Shown here: positions 1-6,801 of the stretch, piece by piece
How positions within the stretch are numbered: position 1 is the stretch's first letter
Layout: each line of letters starts with the position of its first letter
Assembly (NCBI GenBank): GCA_038233815.1
Contig: JBBSVE010000110.1
Coordinates: 1-9,907, forward strand
DNA from: JBBSVE01 sp038233815
Lineage (GTDB): Bacteria > Pseudomonadota > Alphaproteobacteria > Rhodobacterales > Rhodobacteraceae
Direction of reading: 5' to 3'
Length of the DNA: 9,907 nt
Notes under the pieces: model-generated
What the model saw: only the letters and a program-made list of their open reading frames with translations
Told to the model about the DNA's origin: nothing
The model's database searches: none
Translations under genes and position numbers: made by a program

Positions 1-93
1 CACCCTGTCCGCAGACACGCCCCGCCGCACCAGTCCCTGCGCCGGGGCCTCGCGCACCCGGCGCAGGACGGGCAGAAGGGCCGCGGCGAGCAT
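1..93 (-). CDS. Partial CDS, N-terminal 31 codons of an unidentified protein
   Basis: An open frame starts at ATG 93-91 and runs off the left edge with no stop. A GGAGG ribosome-binding site (CCTCC on the plus strand at 105-109) lies about 10 bases before the ATG, which is the main support for a real start. The visible protein is short, hydrophobic at first, then basic and arginine-rich. The segment RRGVSADRV near the edge is reminiscent of the stretch preceding the first membrane segment in some CDP-alcohol phosphatidyltransferases, but 31 residues are too few to assign a family. It reads in the same direction as the CoA-transferase gene upstream and is separated from it by 99 bases, in which I see no clear promoter or terminator. 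Confidence 0.45.
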   Translation of the reverse strand, partial: MLAAALLPVLRRVREAPAQGLVRRGVSADRV

Positions 94-192
94 GGGCGCA
101 GTCGCCTCCGGGTGAAATCGGTCGGGGGGGAGTAAGACAAAATCGCGGTTCCGTGTCAGCCCGTTCCCGCGTTACAGCCTCGCACGATTGCG

Positions 193-1341
193 TCAATCCC
201 AGGCGGCACCGGGAATCCCCAGCACCTCCGCCTGATGCTCGCCCAGCGTCGGGGCGGGCCGGTCGAGCGCAAGCCTGGCCCCCGAGAAGGCGAAGGGGGA
301 GCGCACGCCCGGCATCCCTCCCGGTGCGATCTGCAATCCGCGCGCGATCACCTGCGGGTCCGCGAACACCTCGGCCAGATCGTTGATCGGACCCGCAGGC
401 ACGCCCGCCGCCTCGCACGCGGCAAGCAGGTCCGCCTTCGCCCATTGCCGCGTGGCGCGGCTCAGCGCCTCGGTCATGGCGGCGCGGTTTTCCACCCGGT
501 CGGCGTTGGTCGCGAACTCGGGCGCGGTGCCGAGTGCGGCCATCCCCAGCGCCTCGCAGAGCCGCCGGAACTGGCCGTCATTCCCGGCGGCCACGATGAT
601 CCAGCCGTCGGCGCAGTCATAGACCGCATAGGGCGCAAGGTTCGGATGCGCGTTCCCCATCATCCCCGGCGCCACACCGGTGGCGAGGTAGTTCATCGCC
701 TGATTGGCCATGATCCCCGTCGCTACATCCATCAGCGCCATGTCGATATGCTGGCCCGACCCGTCCGCCCCGCGTTGGTGGAGCGCTGCGAGGATGGCCG
801 CACCCGCATAGACGCCGGTGAAGATATCGATGACCGCCACACCCACCTTCTGCGGCTGCCCGCCGGGCGTTCCGGTGACACTCATCAACCCCGACATGCC
901 CTGAATGATGTAGTCGTAGCCCGCCCGGTGCGCATAGGGCCCGGTCTGGCCGAACCCGGTGATGGAGCAATAGACGAGCCGTGGGTTGACCGCCCGCAAG
1001 CCGTCCCAGTCGAGCCCGTATTTCGCGAGCCCGCCGACCTTGAAGTTCTCGATCACCACGTCGGCCCCGGCGACCAGCGACCGCACCGCCGCCTGCCCTT
1101 CCGGCGTGCGAAAATCCGCGGTAACAGACCGCTTGCCACGATTCGTCGCGTGGAAATAGGCCGCCGACCGCTCGCCATCCCGCTCCACGAAGGGCGGGCC
1201 CCAGCGGCGGGTGTCATCGCCCTCGGGCGCCTCCACCTTCACCACGTCGGCGCCAAGATCGGCCAGCATCTGCCCCGCCCACGGACCCGCGAGGATCCGC
1301 GCCAGCTCGACGACCTTGAGACCGGCCAGCGGTGCCGGCAT
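193..1341 (-). CDS. CaiB/BaiF family (class III) CoA-transferase
   Basis: The 382-residue protein has the usual length and motifs of family III CoA-transferases, cytosolic enzymes that move CoA between carboxylic acids. The N-terminus reads PLAGLKVVELARILAGPWAGQ, followed by LADLGADVVKVEAP (residues 27-40), the typical opening of the family. NRGKRSVTADF (67-77) and a GYDYIIQGMSGLMSVTG-type segment (141-157) follow. Asp172 in VAVIDIFTGVYAG occupies the place of the catalytic aspartate (Asp169 of formyl-CoA transferase) that forms the acyl-enzyme anhydride. The substrate cannot be read from sequence; relatives act on oxalate, carnitine, succinate, mesaconate and other acids. The ATG at 1341 directly follows the TAG stop of the DsbA-like gene, so translation is probably coupled. 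Only a weak ribosome-binding site is visible. The gene ends with TGA at 195-193. Confidence 0.93.
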   Translation of the reverse strand: MPAPLAGLKVVELARILAGPWAGQMLADLGADVVKVEAPEGDDTRRWGPPFVERDGERSAAYFHATNRGKRSVTADFRTPEGQAAVRSLVAGADVVIENFKVGGLAKYGLDWDGLRAVNPRLVYCSITGFGQTGPYAHRAGYDYIIQGMSGLMSVTGTPGGQPQKVGVAVIDIFTGVYAGAAILAALHQRGADGSGQHIDMALMDVATGIMANQAMNYLATGVAPGMMGNAHPNLAPYAVYDCADGWIIVAAGNDGQFRRLCEALGMAALGTAPEFATNADRVENRAAMTEALSRATRQWAKADLLAACEAAGVPAGPINDLAEVFADPQVIARGLQIAPGGMPGVRSPFAFSGARLALDRPAPTLGEHQAEVLGIPGAAWD

Positions 1342-1980
1342 CTATTTCGCGAGTTCCGCGTCGAGGAGCTTGGCCAGATCGGCATAGTCCATGTTGGAAT
1401 ATTTCTTGCCGTCGAGGATGAAGGACGGCGTCGAATCGATCCCGTCGGCCTTGGTCGTCGCCTCGAACTTCGCCACCAGCGCCTTGGCCATGGCCGCGTC
1501 CTGCATGCAGGCGTCGACCGTCTTGTCGTCCATCCCCGCGGTGCGGCCGATACGCTTGAGGTTGTCCACCACCTGCGTTGGCTGGTCGGTCGCGGCCCAC
1601 TCGGCTTGCGTCTTGTAGAGGATGTCCTTGATCCCGAAATAGCGCAGTTCGCCGCCGCAGCGCGCCAGCATCGCGGCCCAGAGCCCGTAGCGGTCGAAAT
1701 AGACCTCGCGGTAGATGAACTTGATCTTGCCGGTGTCGATGTAGTTCGTCTTCAGCTGCGGATAGACGGTCTCATGCCAGCGCGCGCAATGGGGGCAGGT
1801 GAAGGAGGCATATTCGGTCAGCACCACCTTCGAGTCGGGACTGCCCTGCACCATGTCGGGCACGTCAGGCGCAGGCGCATCGGTCGCGGCATCGCCGGAC
1901 TGCGCCCATGCCATGCGCGCGCCCGACAGTGCGATGACCGCGCCCGCGAGGATGAGGCCGTTGAATTCGCGTCTCTTCAT
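1342..1980 (-). CDS. DsbA-family thiol-disulfide oxidoreductase, exported
   Basis: This 212-residue protein has a thioredoxin-like fold of the DsbA/DsbG/Com1 type. Residues 1-26 look like a signal peptide (KRREF, a hydrophobic stretch, then a likely cut after AWA), so it should act in the periplasm. The twin arginines followed by a hydrophobic stretch resemble a Tat signal, but the motif is imperfect. The active site is CPHC at 62-65 and the cis-proline is Pro185 in STPSF; further cysteines are at 108 and 158. The frame stays open upstream to 2379, but that stretch overlaps the DUF721 gene in another frame, whereas ATG 1980 has a ribosome-binding site (AGAAGGG) and begins the signal peptide. 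It overlaps the upstream stop by ATGA and abuts the CoA-transferase. Related Rhodobacterales genes probably aid disulfide formation; the partner is unknown. Confidence 0.92.
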   Translation of the reverse strand: MKRREFNGLILAGAVIALSGARMAWAQSGDAATDAPAPDVPDMVQGSPDSKVVLTEYASFTCPHCARWHETVYPQLKTNYIDTGKIKFIYREVYFDRYGLWAAMLARCGGELRYFGIKDILYKTQAEWAATDQPTQVVDNLKRIGRTAGMDDKTVDACMQDAAMAKALVAKFEATTKADGIDSTPSFILDGKKYSNMDYADLAKLLDAELAK

Positions 1981-2510
1981 GTCTTGCCCTTCTTTTGCGT
2001 TCCACGCGTATGAAAATCCAGCGCCAGTCTTTCCAAGGCCCCGCGCAGGCCTTCGTCCCCGACCCCGCGCGCCATGTCGCAGGCCTTTTGCACCGCCGCC
2101 GGATCGGGCGGGCGGGGCACGCTTTGCGCGGGGACGAAGACCGCCTGCCCTTCGGCGAATCCGACAGGCGCCGTCTGCGTCAGGCTGATCCGGCGGATCG
2201 CGGCATAGCCGTAGACCGCGTTCACCTTCTCCCGGATCATCGGGAGCTGCATCTGCACCATCGGCGCGTGCGCGGCCTGCACCAAGACCGTCAGCGTCGC
2301 CCCGAACCCGCCCTTGCCGTAGCTCACCTGCACCGGCCGCGTGATGCGGGCGGAGGCCTCGCCCACGATCTCCGCCCAAGCGGTCAGCAGGCGGGACACG
2401 GCGAAGCCCCGGCTTTCCCCCGCCGTGCGGATACGGTCGCGCAAAAGGCCCGAGGCGGGCTCGAACCCCCGCATCCGTCGGTGCGGCACCAAATCGGGGC
2501 GTCGCGTCAT
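1977..2510 (-). CDS. DUF721 (DciA-like) domain protein
   Basis: The 177-residue protein carries a DUF721 domain over roughly residues 30-125. It is recognisable from RGFAVSRLLTAWAEIVG, then ITRPVQVSYGKGGFGATLTV, then IREKVNAVYGYAAIRRISLT and the TQTAPVGFAEGQ segment. DUF721 includes DciA, which in many bacteria lacking DnaC/DnaI helps load the replicative helicase DnaB. Whether this alphaproteobacterial branch does the same is inference. The C-terminal part (about 126-177) is basic and less conserved. ATG 2510 is chosen as the start because the frame is closed by a stop soon upstream; Met13 is an alternative. It is the first gene of the DUF721-dsbA-CoA-transferase run and lies back to back with mutY, 90 bases away. 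Confidence 0.88.
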   Translation of the reverse strand: MTRRPDLVPHRRMRGFEPASGLLRDRIRTAGESRGFAVSRLLTAWAEIVGEASARITRPVQVSYGKGGFGATLTVLVQAAHAPMVQMQLPMIREKVNAVYGYAAIRRISLTQTAPVGFAEGQAVFVPAQSVPRPPDPAAVQKACDMARGVGDEGLRGALERLALDFHTRGTQKKGKT

Positions 2511-2600
2511 CTGGGCATCCGCTTCATTCCGGCTATTCTAGCGCACGCACCGCGCGGCACCAGTCCGATCGCGGCACGATCCGGCGGGAAGGCATAAAAC
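2511..2600. promoter_or_regulatory. Divergent promoter region between the DUF721 gene and mutY
   Basis: Ninety bases separate two divergent starts, so promoters for both transcripts should lie here or in the adjoining gene ends. On the minus strand TAGAAT (complement of 2535-2540) matches five of six bases of a -10 box, but the hexamer 17 bases upstream (CTGGTG) is a poor -35. No convincing plus-strand promoter is visible. The assignment rests mainly on gene orientation. Confidence 0.4.
2586..2592 (+). promoter_or_regulatory. Ribosome-binding site fixing the TTG start of mutY
   Basis: GGGAAGG lies 8 bases before TTG 2601-2603. There is no in-frame ATG or GTG nearby that would keep the conserved N-terminal WYDANARVLPWR segment, so this site decides in favour of the TTG start. 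Confidence 0.65.
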
Positions 2601-3659
2601 TTGCGTGACGGGGACGAGATCGCGGCATCCTTGCGCCGGTGGTATGACGCGAACGCCCGCGTGCTGCCGTGGCGCATCCCTCCGGCGGCGTCTGAGCGCC
2701 CCGATCCCTACCGCGTCTGGCTCTCCGAAGTGATGCTCCAGCAGACCACCGTAGCCGCCGTCCGGGGCTACTTCCGCCGCTTCACCGAACGCTGGCCCAC
2801 GGTCGCGGATCTGGCGGGGGCCTCGGACGGTGAGGTGATGGCCGAATGGGCGGGCCTCGGCTATTATGCCCGCGCCCGAAACCTCCTCGCCTGCGCGCGT
2901 ATCGTGTCCGGGGCGCAGGGCGGGCGGGTCCCCGAGACCGAGGCCGGGCTGCGCGCCCTCCCCGGCATCGGCGCCTATACCGCCGCCGCCATCGCCGCGA
3001 TCGCGTTCGGCCGTCCCGCGACGGTGGTGGACGGCAACGTGGAGCGTGTCGTCGCCCGCCTCTTTGCGGTGGAGAGTGCGCTGCCCAAGGCGAAACCGGT
3101 GCTGTCAACGCTCGCCGCGACCCTGACCCCGGTGCTGCGTCCGGGCGACCATGCGCAGGCGATGATGGATCTGGGCGCCACGATCTGCACACCGCGGAAT
3201 CCTGCCTGCGCGCTCTGCCCTTTGCGCGGCGATTGCCTGGGCTTTGCCGGGGGCGATCCCGCAAGCTACCCCCGCAAGGCGCCCAAGGCCGCGAAACCCA
3301 CCCGCACCGGCACGCTCTGGATCGCGCGGCGCGGCGACGGCGCGCTGCTGGTGGAGCGTCGCCCCGACCGCGGCCTCCTCGGCGGCACGCTGGGGTTTCC
3401 CGGCACCGAGTGGGACGGAACCGACACCCCCCCGCCTATGGAGGCGGAGTGGCGCGCAGGCCCGAGCGTTTCGCACACCTTCACCCATTTTCACCTCGAC
3501 GCCGGGCTCCTCGTGGCCGACGTGGGCCCCGATACCGTCCCGTCGCGTGGCGCGTTCGAGAGCGTCGATCCCGCCCGCCTCACCACCCTGATGCGCAAGG
3601 CGCACGACACCGCGCTCCCTGCCTTTTCGTTCATTGAGCGGAAAGACCTGCCGTCCTAG
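2601..3659 (+). CDS. mutY: A/G-specific adenine DNA glycosylase MutY
   Basis: MutY removes adenine mispaired with 8-oxoguanine or guanine in base-excision repair. The 352-residue protein is full length for the family. Visible landmarks are VWLSEVMLQQT with the catalytic Glu43, the helix-hairpin-helix LPGIGAYTAAAI (120-131), and VVDGNVERVVAR with the catalytic Asp144. The 4Fe-4S cysteines 196, 203, 206 and 212 have the standard C-X6-C-X2-C-X5-C spacing. A C-terminal NUDIX-like 8-oxoG recognition domain follows, with the diagnostic SHTFTHFHLD at 291-300. Translation starts at TTG 2601, supported by GGGAAGG eight bases upstream. The gene is divergent from the DUF721 gene and 28 bases upstream of the likely alkB start, so alkB may be read through from it. 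Confidence 0.96.
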   Translation: MRDGDEIAASLRRWYDANARVLPWRIPPAASERPDPYRVWLSEVMLQQTTVAAVRGYFRRFTERWPTVADLAGASDGEVMAEWAGLGYYARARNLLACARIVSGAQGGRVPETEAGLRALPGIGAYTAAAIAAIAFGRPATVVDGNVERVVARLFAVESALPKAKPVLSTLAATLTPVLRPGDHAQAMMDLGATICTPRNPACALCPLRGDCLGFAGGDPASYPRKAPKAAKPTRTGTLWIARRGDGALLVERRPDRGLLGGTLGFPGTEWDGTDTPPPMEAEWRAGPSVSHTFTHFHLDAGLLVADVGPDTVPSRGAFESVDPARLTTLMRKAHDTALPAFSFIERKDLPS

Positions 3660-3974
3660 AATGCCCTCTTACCCGGATAGGAGCGTCATGGGTCGCGTAG
3701 CCTCCGCCCTTCCCTTCTGGGCCTCGCTCGGGCTCGTGCCCGTCGCCGTCACGGCCGCGCTGGTCGGAGGCTGGACGGTCCTTCTGATGCCGGCCGCAAG
3801 CTGGGGTCTCTTCTCGCTTCTGGACGCGCTGACCGGGCTCGATGCCGCGAACCCCGACCCGGATACGCCGGAGCGGGATCTCTTCTGGCACCGGGCGATC
3901 ACCGCGATCTGGTTTCCGGTGCAGGCCGGGCTGCTGGTCTGGCTGCTCTGGTATGTCCCGCGCGCCGACCATCT

Positions 3975-3981
3975 GGGGGGG
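3975..3981 (+). other. Run of seven G at the alkB frame break; possible slippery site
   Basis: Relative to the upstream alkB frame the run is read as the third base of CTG followed by GGG GGG, which is the X XXY YYZ arrangement needed for tandem -1 slippage. After a slip the next codon is GTG 3981, which enters the catalytic frame. A mutational change or a base-calling error in the homopolymer explains the same observation. Confidence 0.6.
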
Positions 3982-4802
3982 TGGAAAAGGTCGCGATCTT
4001 TTACGGAATGGGCATCGTCGCGGGCACGGTCGGGATCAACTACAGTCACGAGCTGATGCACCAGAAATCGACATGGGAGCGGTGGAGTGCGGATTTGCTG
4101 CTGGCCTCCGTCTTCTACGGCCATTTCCGGTCCGAGCATCTGCGCGTCCACCATCTCCATGTCGGCACCCCTCGCGACACGGTGACGGCGCGCTACAACG
4201 AAGGATTCCACCGCTTTTTCCCTCGCGTGCTGCGCCAGAGCGTCCTGTCCGCCTGGCGCGCCGAGGCGGCGATGCTCGCCCGCCGCGACCTGCCTGCGAC
4301 GCACCGGAGCAACCCTTTCTGGCGCTATCTGGCGCTGGAGGCGGCTTTTGCGATCCTGGCGCTGCTGCTCGGCGGCTGGACCGGGCTCGGGCTCTTTGCC
4401 GTGCAGGCGCTGACCGCGATCTGGCAGCTCGAACTGGTGAACTACATCGAGCATTACGGTCTGACGCGACGCCATCTGGGCATGGGGCGTTACGAGCATG
4501 TCCGGCCCCGCCATTCATGGAACGCGACGCACCGGGCCTCTAACTGGCTTCTCATCAACCTTCAGCGCCACTCGGACCATCATACCCGGCCCGACCGGCG
4601 CTTTCCGCTGCTCCAGACTTATGCCGAGGACGAGGCGCCGCACCTGCCCTACGGCTATCCGCTGATGACCGCCGCCGCGATGATCCCGCCGCTGTTCAAG
4701 CGCGTTATGAACCCGCGCGTGCGGGCCTGGCGCAAGCGGCACTATCCCGACGTCGGGGACTGGCACCCCTACAACAAGGCGCTCAATCCCGTCGCTCCGT
4801 GA
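3981..4802 (+). CDS. 3' frame of alkB: catalytic part of alkane 1-monooxygenase
   Basis: This open frame holds the whole iron-binding part of AlkB. Counting from GTG 3981 as residue 1, the histidine boxes are HELMH at 23-27, HLRVHH at 53-58 and LQRHSDHH at 194-201, plus NYIEHYG at 154-160. These are the diagnostic motifs of alkane hydroxylases of the AlkB/XylM type. A further membrane stretch lies at about 115-150. As a separate protein it would lack the N-terminal membrane helices. Its possible starts (GTG 3981, ATG 4008) have no properly spaced ribosome-binding site, so independent translation looks unlikely, although an automatic annotation may show it as a stand-alone gene. All visible metal ligands are intact, so any decay of the gene must be recent or only apparent. 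Confidence 0.75.
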   Translation: MEKVAIFYGMGIVAGTVGINYSHELMHQKSTWERWSADLLLASVFYGHFRSEHLRVHHLHVGTPRDTVTARYNEGFHRFFPRVLRQSVLSAWRAEAAMLARRDLPATHRSNPFWRYLALEAAFAILALLLGGWTGLGLFAVQALTAIWQLELVNYIEHYGLTRRHLGMGRYEHVRPRHSWNATHRASNWLLINLQRHSDHHTRPDRRFPLLQTYAEDEAPHLPYGYPLMTAAAMIPPLFKRVMNPRVRAWRKRHYPDVGDWHPYNKALNPVAP

Positions 4803-4813
4803 CGGGCGGCGAA

Positions 4814-4832
4814 TCGGTCCCGGCCGGGCCGA
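4814..4832 (+). terminator. Possible terminator hairpin after alkB
   Basis: Eleven bases after the alkB stop, TCGG-T-CCC can pair with GGGCCGA: seven base pairs with one bulged T and a GGCC loop. There is no T run behind it, so it may only be a stable GC hairpin that slows or protects the transcript end. Confidence 0.35.
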
Positions 4833-4939
4833 ACGCCTCTGACGACAGTTCTGGAACATCTGCTAAATCGGGGGTTGCGGGCGACCTTGGCTCATGTGGT
4901 TAACACCGACTCCCGGACCGGTTTCGGCCGGAATATCGT

Positions 4940-4966
4940 TTTGCCAAACATCGGATTTGAGGCAAA
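4940..4966. promoter_or_regulatory. Inverted repeat upstream of the VPLPA-CTERM gene
   Basis: TTTGCC (4940-4945) and GGCAAA (4961-4966) form a perfect six-base inverted repeat with 15 bases between the arms. The centres of the arms are 21 bases apart, two turns of the helix, as expected for a dimeric regulator. It lies 32 bases before the start codon, in a locally AT-richer stretch where the promoter should be (TTGCCA at 4941-4946 could serve as a -35). No known operator is recognised. Confidence 0.3.
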
Positions 4967-4998
4967 TTGGACGCTGTTCAGTCAATGGAGAGTGCATC

Positions 4999-5652
4999 AT
5001 GTTGAAGACCCTCGTCTCTGCCGCGATCATCGCGGTCACCGTCACCGGGGCGGCATCCGCCGCGACCCTGAATGGCATTTTCAGCGTCGACATCTATCAC
5101 CGGACGGGGGCCAACACCGCCCAATCCGCCGCGAATGAAGCGAATCTTGCCGGATCGACGTTCCTTCAGACGATCACCTACAAAGGCGATCTCGACTTCA
5201 AGACCAACAACGGCAACCTCTCCACGATCGGCGACTGGCTTGCCACGGGCTTCAACGGTGTCGTAACTGGACTCAACGCTCTTACGGCCGGGACGCAGCT
5301 CAGCGCGTCCAACATCAACAATGGCAGTGCGGTCACGACCTTCTTCGACTTCACCGCGACGTTCCTGTCGGGCTTCGACAGCATCATCCGCCACGATGAC
5401 GGCATCACGGTGTTCGACGACGGCACGCAGCTTGCGACGTCGGCCAACCCGACCACGGTCATCGACACGATCGTCAACGGATTCGATGGCGGCACCTTCC
5501 GGCTGATCTATGCCGCGACCAACAACGACCCGTCGATCCTGAAGGTCACCGGCGACAACCTGCCCGCACCGGTGCCGCTGCCGGCCGGGATGCCGCTCAT
5601 CCTCGCGGGACTGGGCGGTCTGGCGATGCTCCGCAAACGCGCCCGGCGCTGA
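4999..5652 (+). CDS. Secreted protein with VPLPA-CTERM sorting tail
   Basis: The 217-residue protein has a signal peptide (residues 1-21, likely cut after ASA). A polar extracellular body rich in Thr, Asn, Asp and Gly follows, and then the tripartite tail of VPLPA-CTERM proteins: VPLPA at 192-196, a hydrophobic helix at about 197-210 and the basic end RKRARR. Such tails are thought to be recognised by a dedicated exosortase that removes them during surface delivery. No exosortase is in this window. The body contains FRLIYAATNNDPSILKV and HDDGITVFDDG (132-142), a pattern I associate with PEP-CTERM-type surface proteins; no enzyme motif is seen. ATG 4999 is chosen because GGAG lies eight bases before it and it starts the signal peptide, although the frame is open from further upstream. 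The gene stands alone, convergent with ccrM. Confidence 0.85.
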   Translation: MLKTLVSAAIIAVTVTGAASAATLNGIFSVDIYHRTGANTAQSAANEANLAGSTFLQTITYKGDLDFKTNNGNLSTIGDWLATGFNGVVTGLNALTAGTQLSASNINNGSAVTTFFDFTATFLSGFDSIIRHDDGITVFDDGTQLATSANPTTVIDTIVNGFDGGTFRLIYAATNNDPSILKVTGDNLPAPVPLPAGMPLILAGLGGLAMLRKRARR

Positions 5653-5662
5653 TTTAAGGGTT

Positions 5663-5687
5663 CGGAGGCGGCTCGGCGCCGCCTCCG
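5663..5687. terminator. Hairpin terminator between convergent genes
   Basis: CGGAGGCGGC (5663-5672) pairs perfectly with GCCGCCTCCG (5678-5687) around a TCGGC loop. It lies in the 36 bases between the VPLPA-CTERM stop (5650-5652) and the ccrM stop (5691-5689), so it can serve both transcripts. Neither side has a good T run, which is common for GC-rich alphaproteobacteria. Confidence 0.65.
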
Positions 5688-5688
5688 C

Positions 5689-6801
5689 TCACACCGGGTG
5701 GGCTTCGGCGCGGATCTGCTGACGCAGAAGATCGATCGGGACAAGCTGCCCCTCGCGCCGGAAATGCCAGTAGGTCCAGCCGTTGCACGACGGCGCCCCT
5801 TCCAGCGCGGCACCGACCTGATGGATCGAGCCCTTGACGTCATGGCCGATCAGCGTGCCGTCCGCCCGGACCTTGGCCTTGAAGCGTGATCCCAGCGAAT
5901 AAAGCTCCTCCCCCGGGGTCAGCATCCCGCGTTCCACCACCACACCGAACGGCACCCGCGGCTCCGCCCGTTTGGAGCCGGTGATTTCCAGCGCCGAGGC
6001 GTCGAGGCATCGCACGCGGGCCAGCCGTGCCGCCGCCGCCGCACGGTAGGCAGCCTCACGCTCGATCCCAACGAAACGGCGGCCAAGCCGCTTGGCCACC
6101 GCCCCCGTCGTGCCAGTGCCGAAGAACGGGTCGAGCACCACATCGCCCGGATTGGTCGTGGCAATCAGGATGCGGTGGAGCAGGCTTTCGGGCTTTTGCG
6201 TCGGATGCGCCTTGTCGCCGGCGGCATCCTTCAGCCTCTCGTGCCCGGTGCAGATCGGAAAGCTCCAGTCCGACCGCATCTGCACACCCTCGTTTAGCGC
6301 CTTTAACGCCTCGTAGTTGAAGGTGTATTTCGCACCCTCGTCGCGGCTGGCCCAGATCAGCGTCTCGTGTGCGTTGGTGAGCCGTTTGCCGCGAAAGTTC
6401 GGCATCGGATTGGTCTTGCGCCAGATCACGTCGTTGAGCAGCCAGAAGCCCTGATCCTGCACCTCCCGACCCACGCGGAAGATGTTGTGATACGAGCCGA
6501 TCACCCAAAGCGCGCCGTTCGGCTTCAGCAACCGCTTGGCCGCGGAGAGCCAGTCCTTCGTGAAGCGGTCATAGGCGGCGAAGCTGGAGAACTGGTCCCA
6601 TGCATCGTCCACCGCATCGACGCGGGAATTATCGGGGCGGTGGAGATCGCCCTTCAGTTGCAGATTGTAAGGCGGGTCCGCGAAGATCAGATCGACCGAT
6701 CCCGCGGGCAGGCCGCGCATCACCTCGATGCAGTCACCTGCCAGAATTTCATCGAGCGGCAGGATTGCCGCGTCCGCCGCCGGTTTCGTTTTCAATGCCA
6801 T
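5689..6801 (-). CDS. ccrM: Cell-cycle adenine-N6 DNA methyltransferase CcrM (GANTC)
   Basis: This is a solitary beta-class N6-adenine methyltransferase of 370 residues; no restriction endonuclease gene adjoins it. Motif IV, DPPYNL, is at 42-47 and the SAM-binding motif I, DPFFGTGTTG, at 224-233, in the order typical of the beta class. HPTQKPESLLHR (199-210) precedes motif I as in other members. The C-terminal domain, about 280-370 with SCNGWTYWHFRREGQLVPID, is the RAMA-type domain that CcrM uses for DNA recognition. CcrM of Caulobacter methylates GANTC late in replication and so times transcription with the cell cycle; the same target is inferred here. ATG 6801 has GAGG five bases upstream. 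It lies 86 bases downstream of rnhB, an order also known from Caulobacter, and the gap holds three GANTC sites. Confidence 0.95.
   Translation of the reverse strand: MALKTKPAADAAILPLDEILAGDCIEVMRGLPAGSVDLIFADPPYNLQLKGDLHRPDNSRVDAVDDAWDQFSSFAAYDRFTKDWLSAAKRLLKPNGALWVIGSYHNIFRVGREVQDQGFWLLNDVIWRKTNPMPNFRGKRLTNAHETLIWASRDEGAKYTFNYEALKALNEGVQMRSDWSFPICTGHERLKDAAGDKAHPTQKPESLLHRILIATTNPGDVVLDPFFGTGTTGAVAKRLGRRFVGIEREAAYRAAAAARLARVRCLDASALEITGSKRAEPRVPFGVVVERGMLTPGEELYSLGSRFKAKVRADGTLIGHDVKGSIHQVGAALEGAPSCNGWTYWHFRREGQLVPIDLLRQQIRAEAHPV

Larger units (their letters stand above)
3688..4802 (+). pseudogene. alkB: Alkane 1-monooxygenase (AlkB), frame broken at a G7 run
   Basis: Two overlapping plus-strand frames together encode one AlkB-type membrane di-iron hydroxylase of about 371 residues, the normal family length. 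The first frame starts at ATG 3688 (AGGAG four to five bases upstream; ATG 3661 is in frame but lacks a ribosome-binding site). It encodes about 98 residues with hydrophobic membrane stretches at roughly 8-48 and 68-91, ending in the sequence WYVPRADHLGG. After the seven G at 3975-3981 this frame turns to non-family sequence and stops at 4054-4056. The family sequence resumes one frame back at 3981 (EKVAIFYGMG) and runs to TGA 4800-4802. One extra G, or a -1 slip, would restore the protein. A sequencing error in the homopolymer, a real inactivating mutation, phase variation and programmed frameshifting all remain possible. AlkB oxidises n-alkanes to 1-alkanols in the inner membrane using rubredoxin; no rubredoxin gene is visible here. 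Confidence 0.85.

Noticed and set aside
235..2013. Long open frame of 592 codons on the plus strand across the CoA-transferase and DsbA-like genes
   Set aside because: It lies antisense to two genes with clear family motifs, shows no family resemblance itself, and is of the kind that high GC content produces.
1977..2379. Extension of the DsbA-like gene to 345 codons
   Set aside because: The extra part is the DUF721 gene read in another frame; the signal peptide and ribosome-binding site fix the start at 1980.
2846..3637. Open frames inside mutY on both strands, up to about 260 codons
   Set aside because: They are composed of Arg/Pro/Ala-rich shadow sequence with no family features, while mutY in the main frame has every catalytic residue.
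4912..4931. CCGG-rich possible hairpin upstream of the VPLPA-CTERM gene
   Set aside because: The stem is only four base pairs and such CCGG runs are expected in this base composition.
5689..6801. Restriction-modification system around the methyltransferase
   Set aside because: The neighbours are rnhB and a surface protein; no endonuclease is present and the protein is of the solitary CcrM type.
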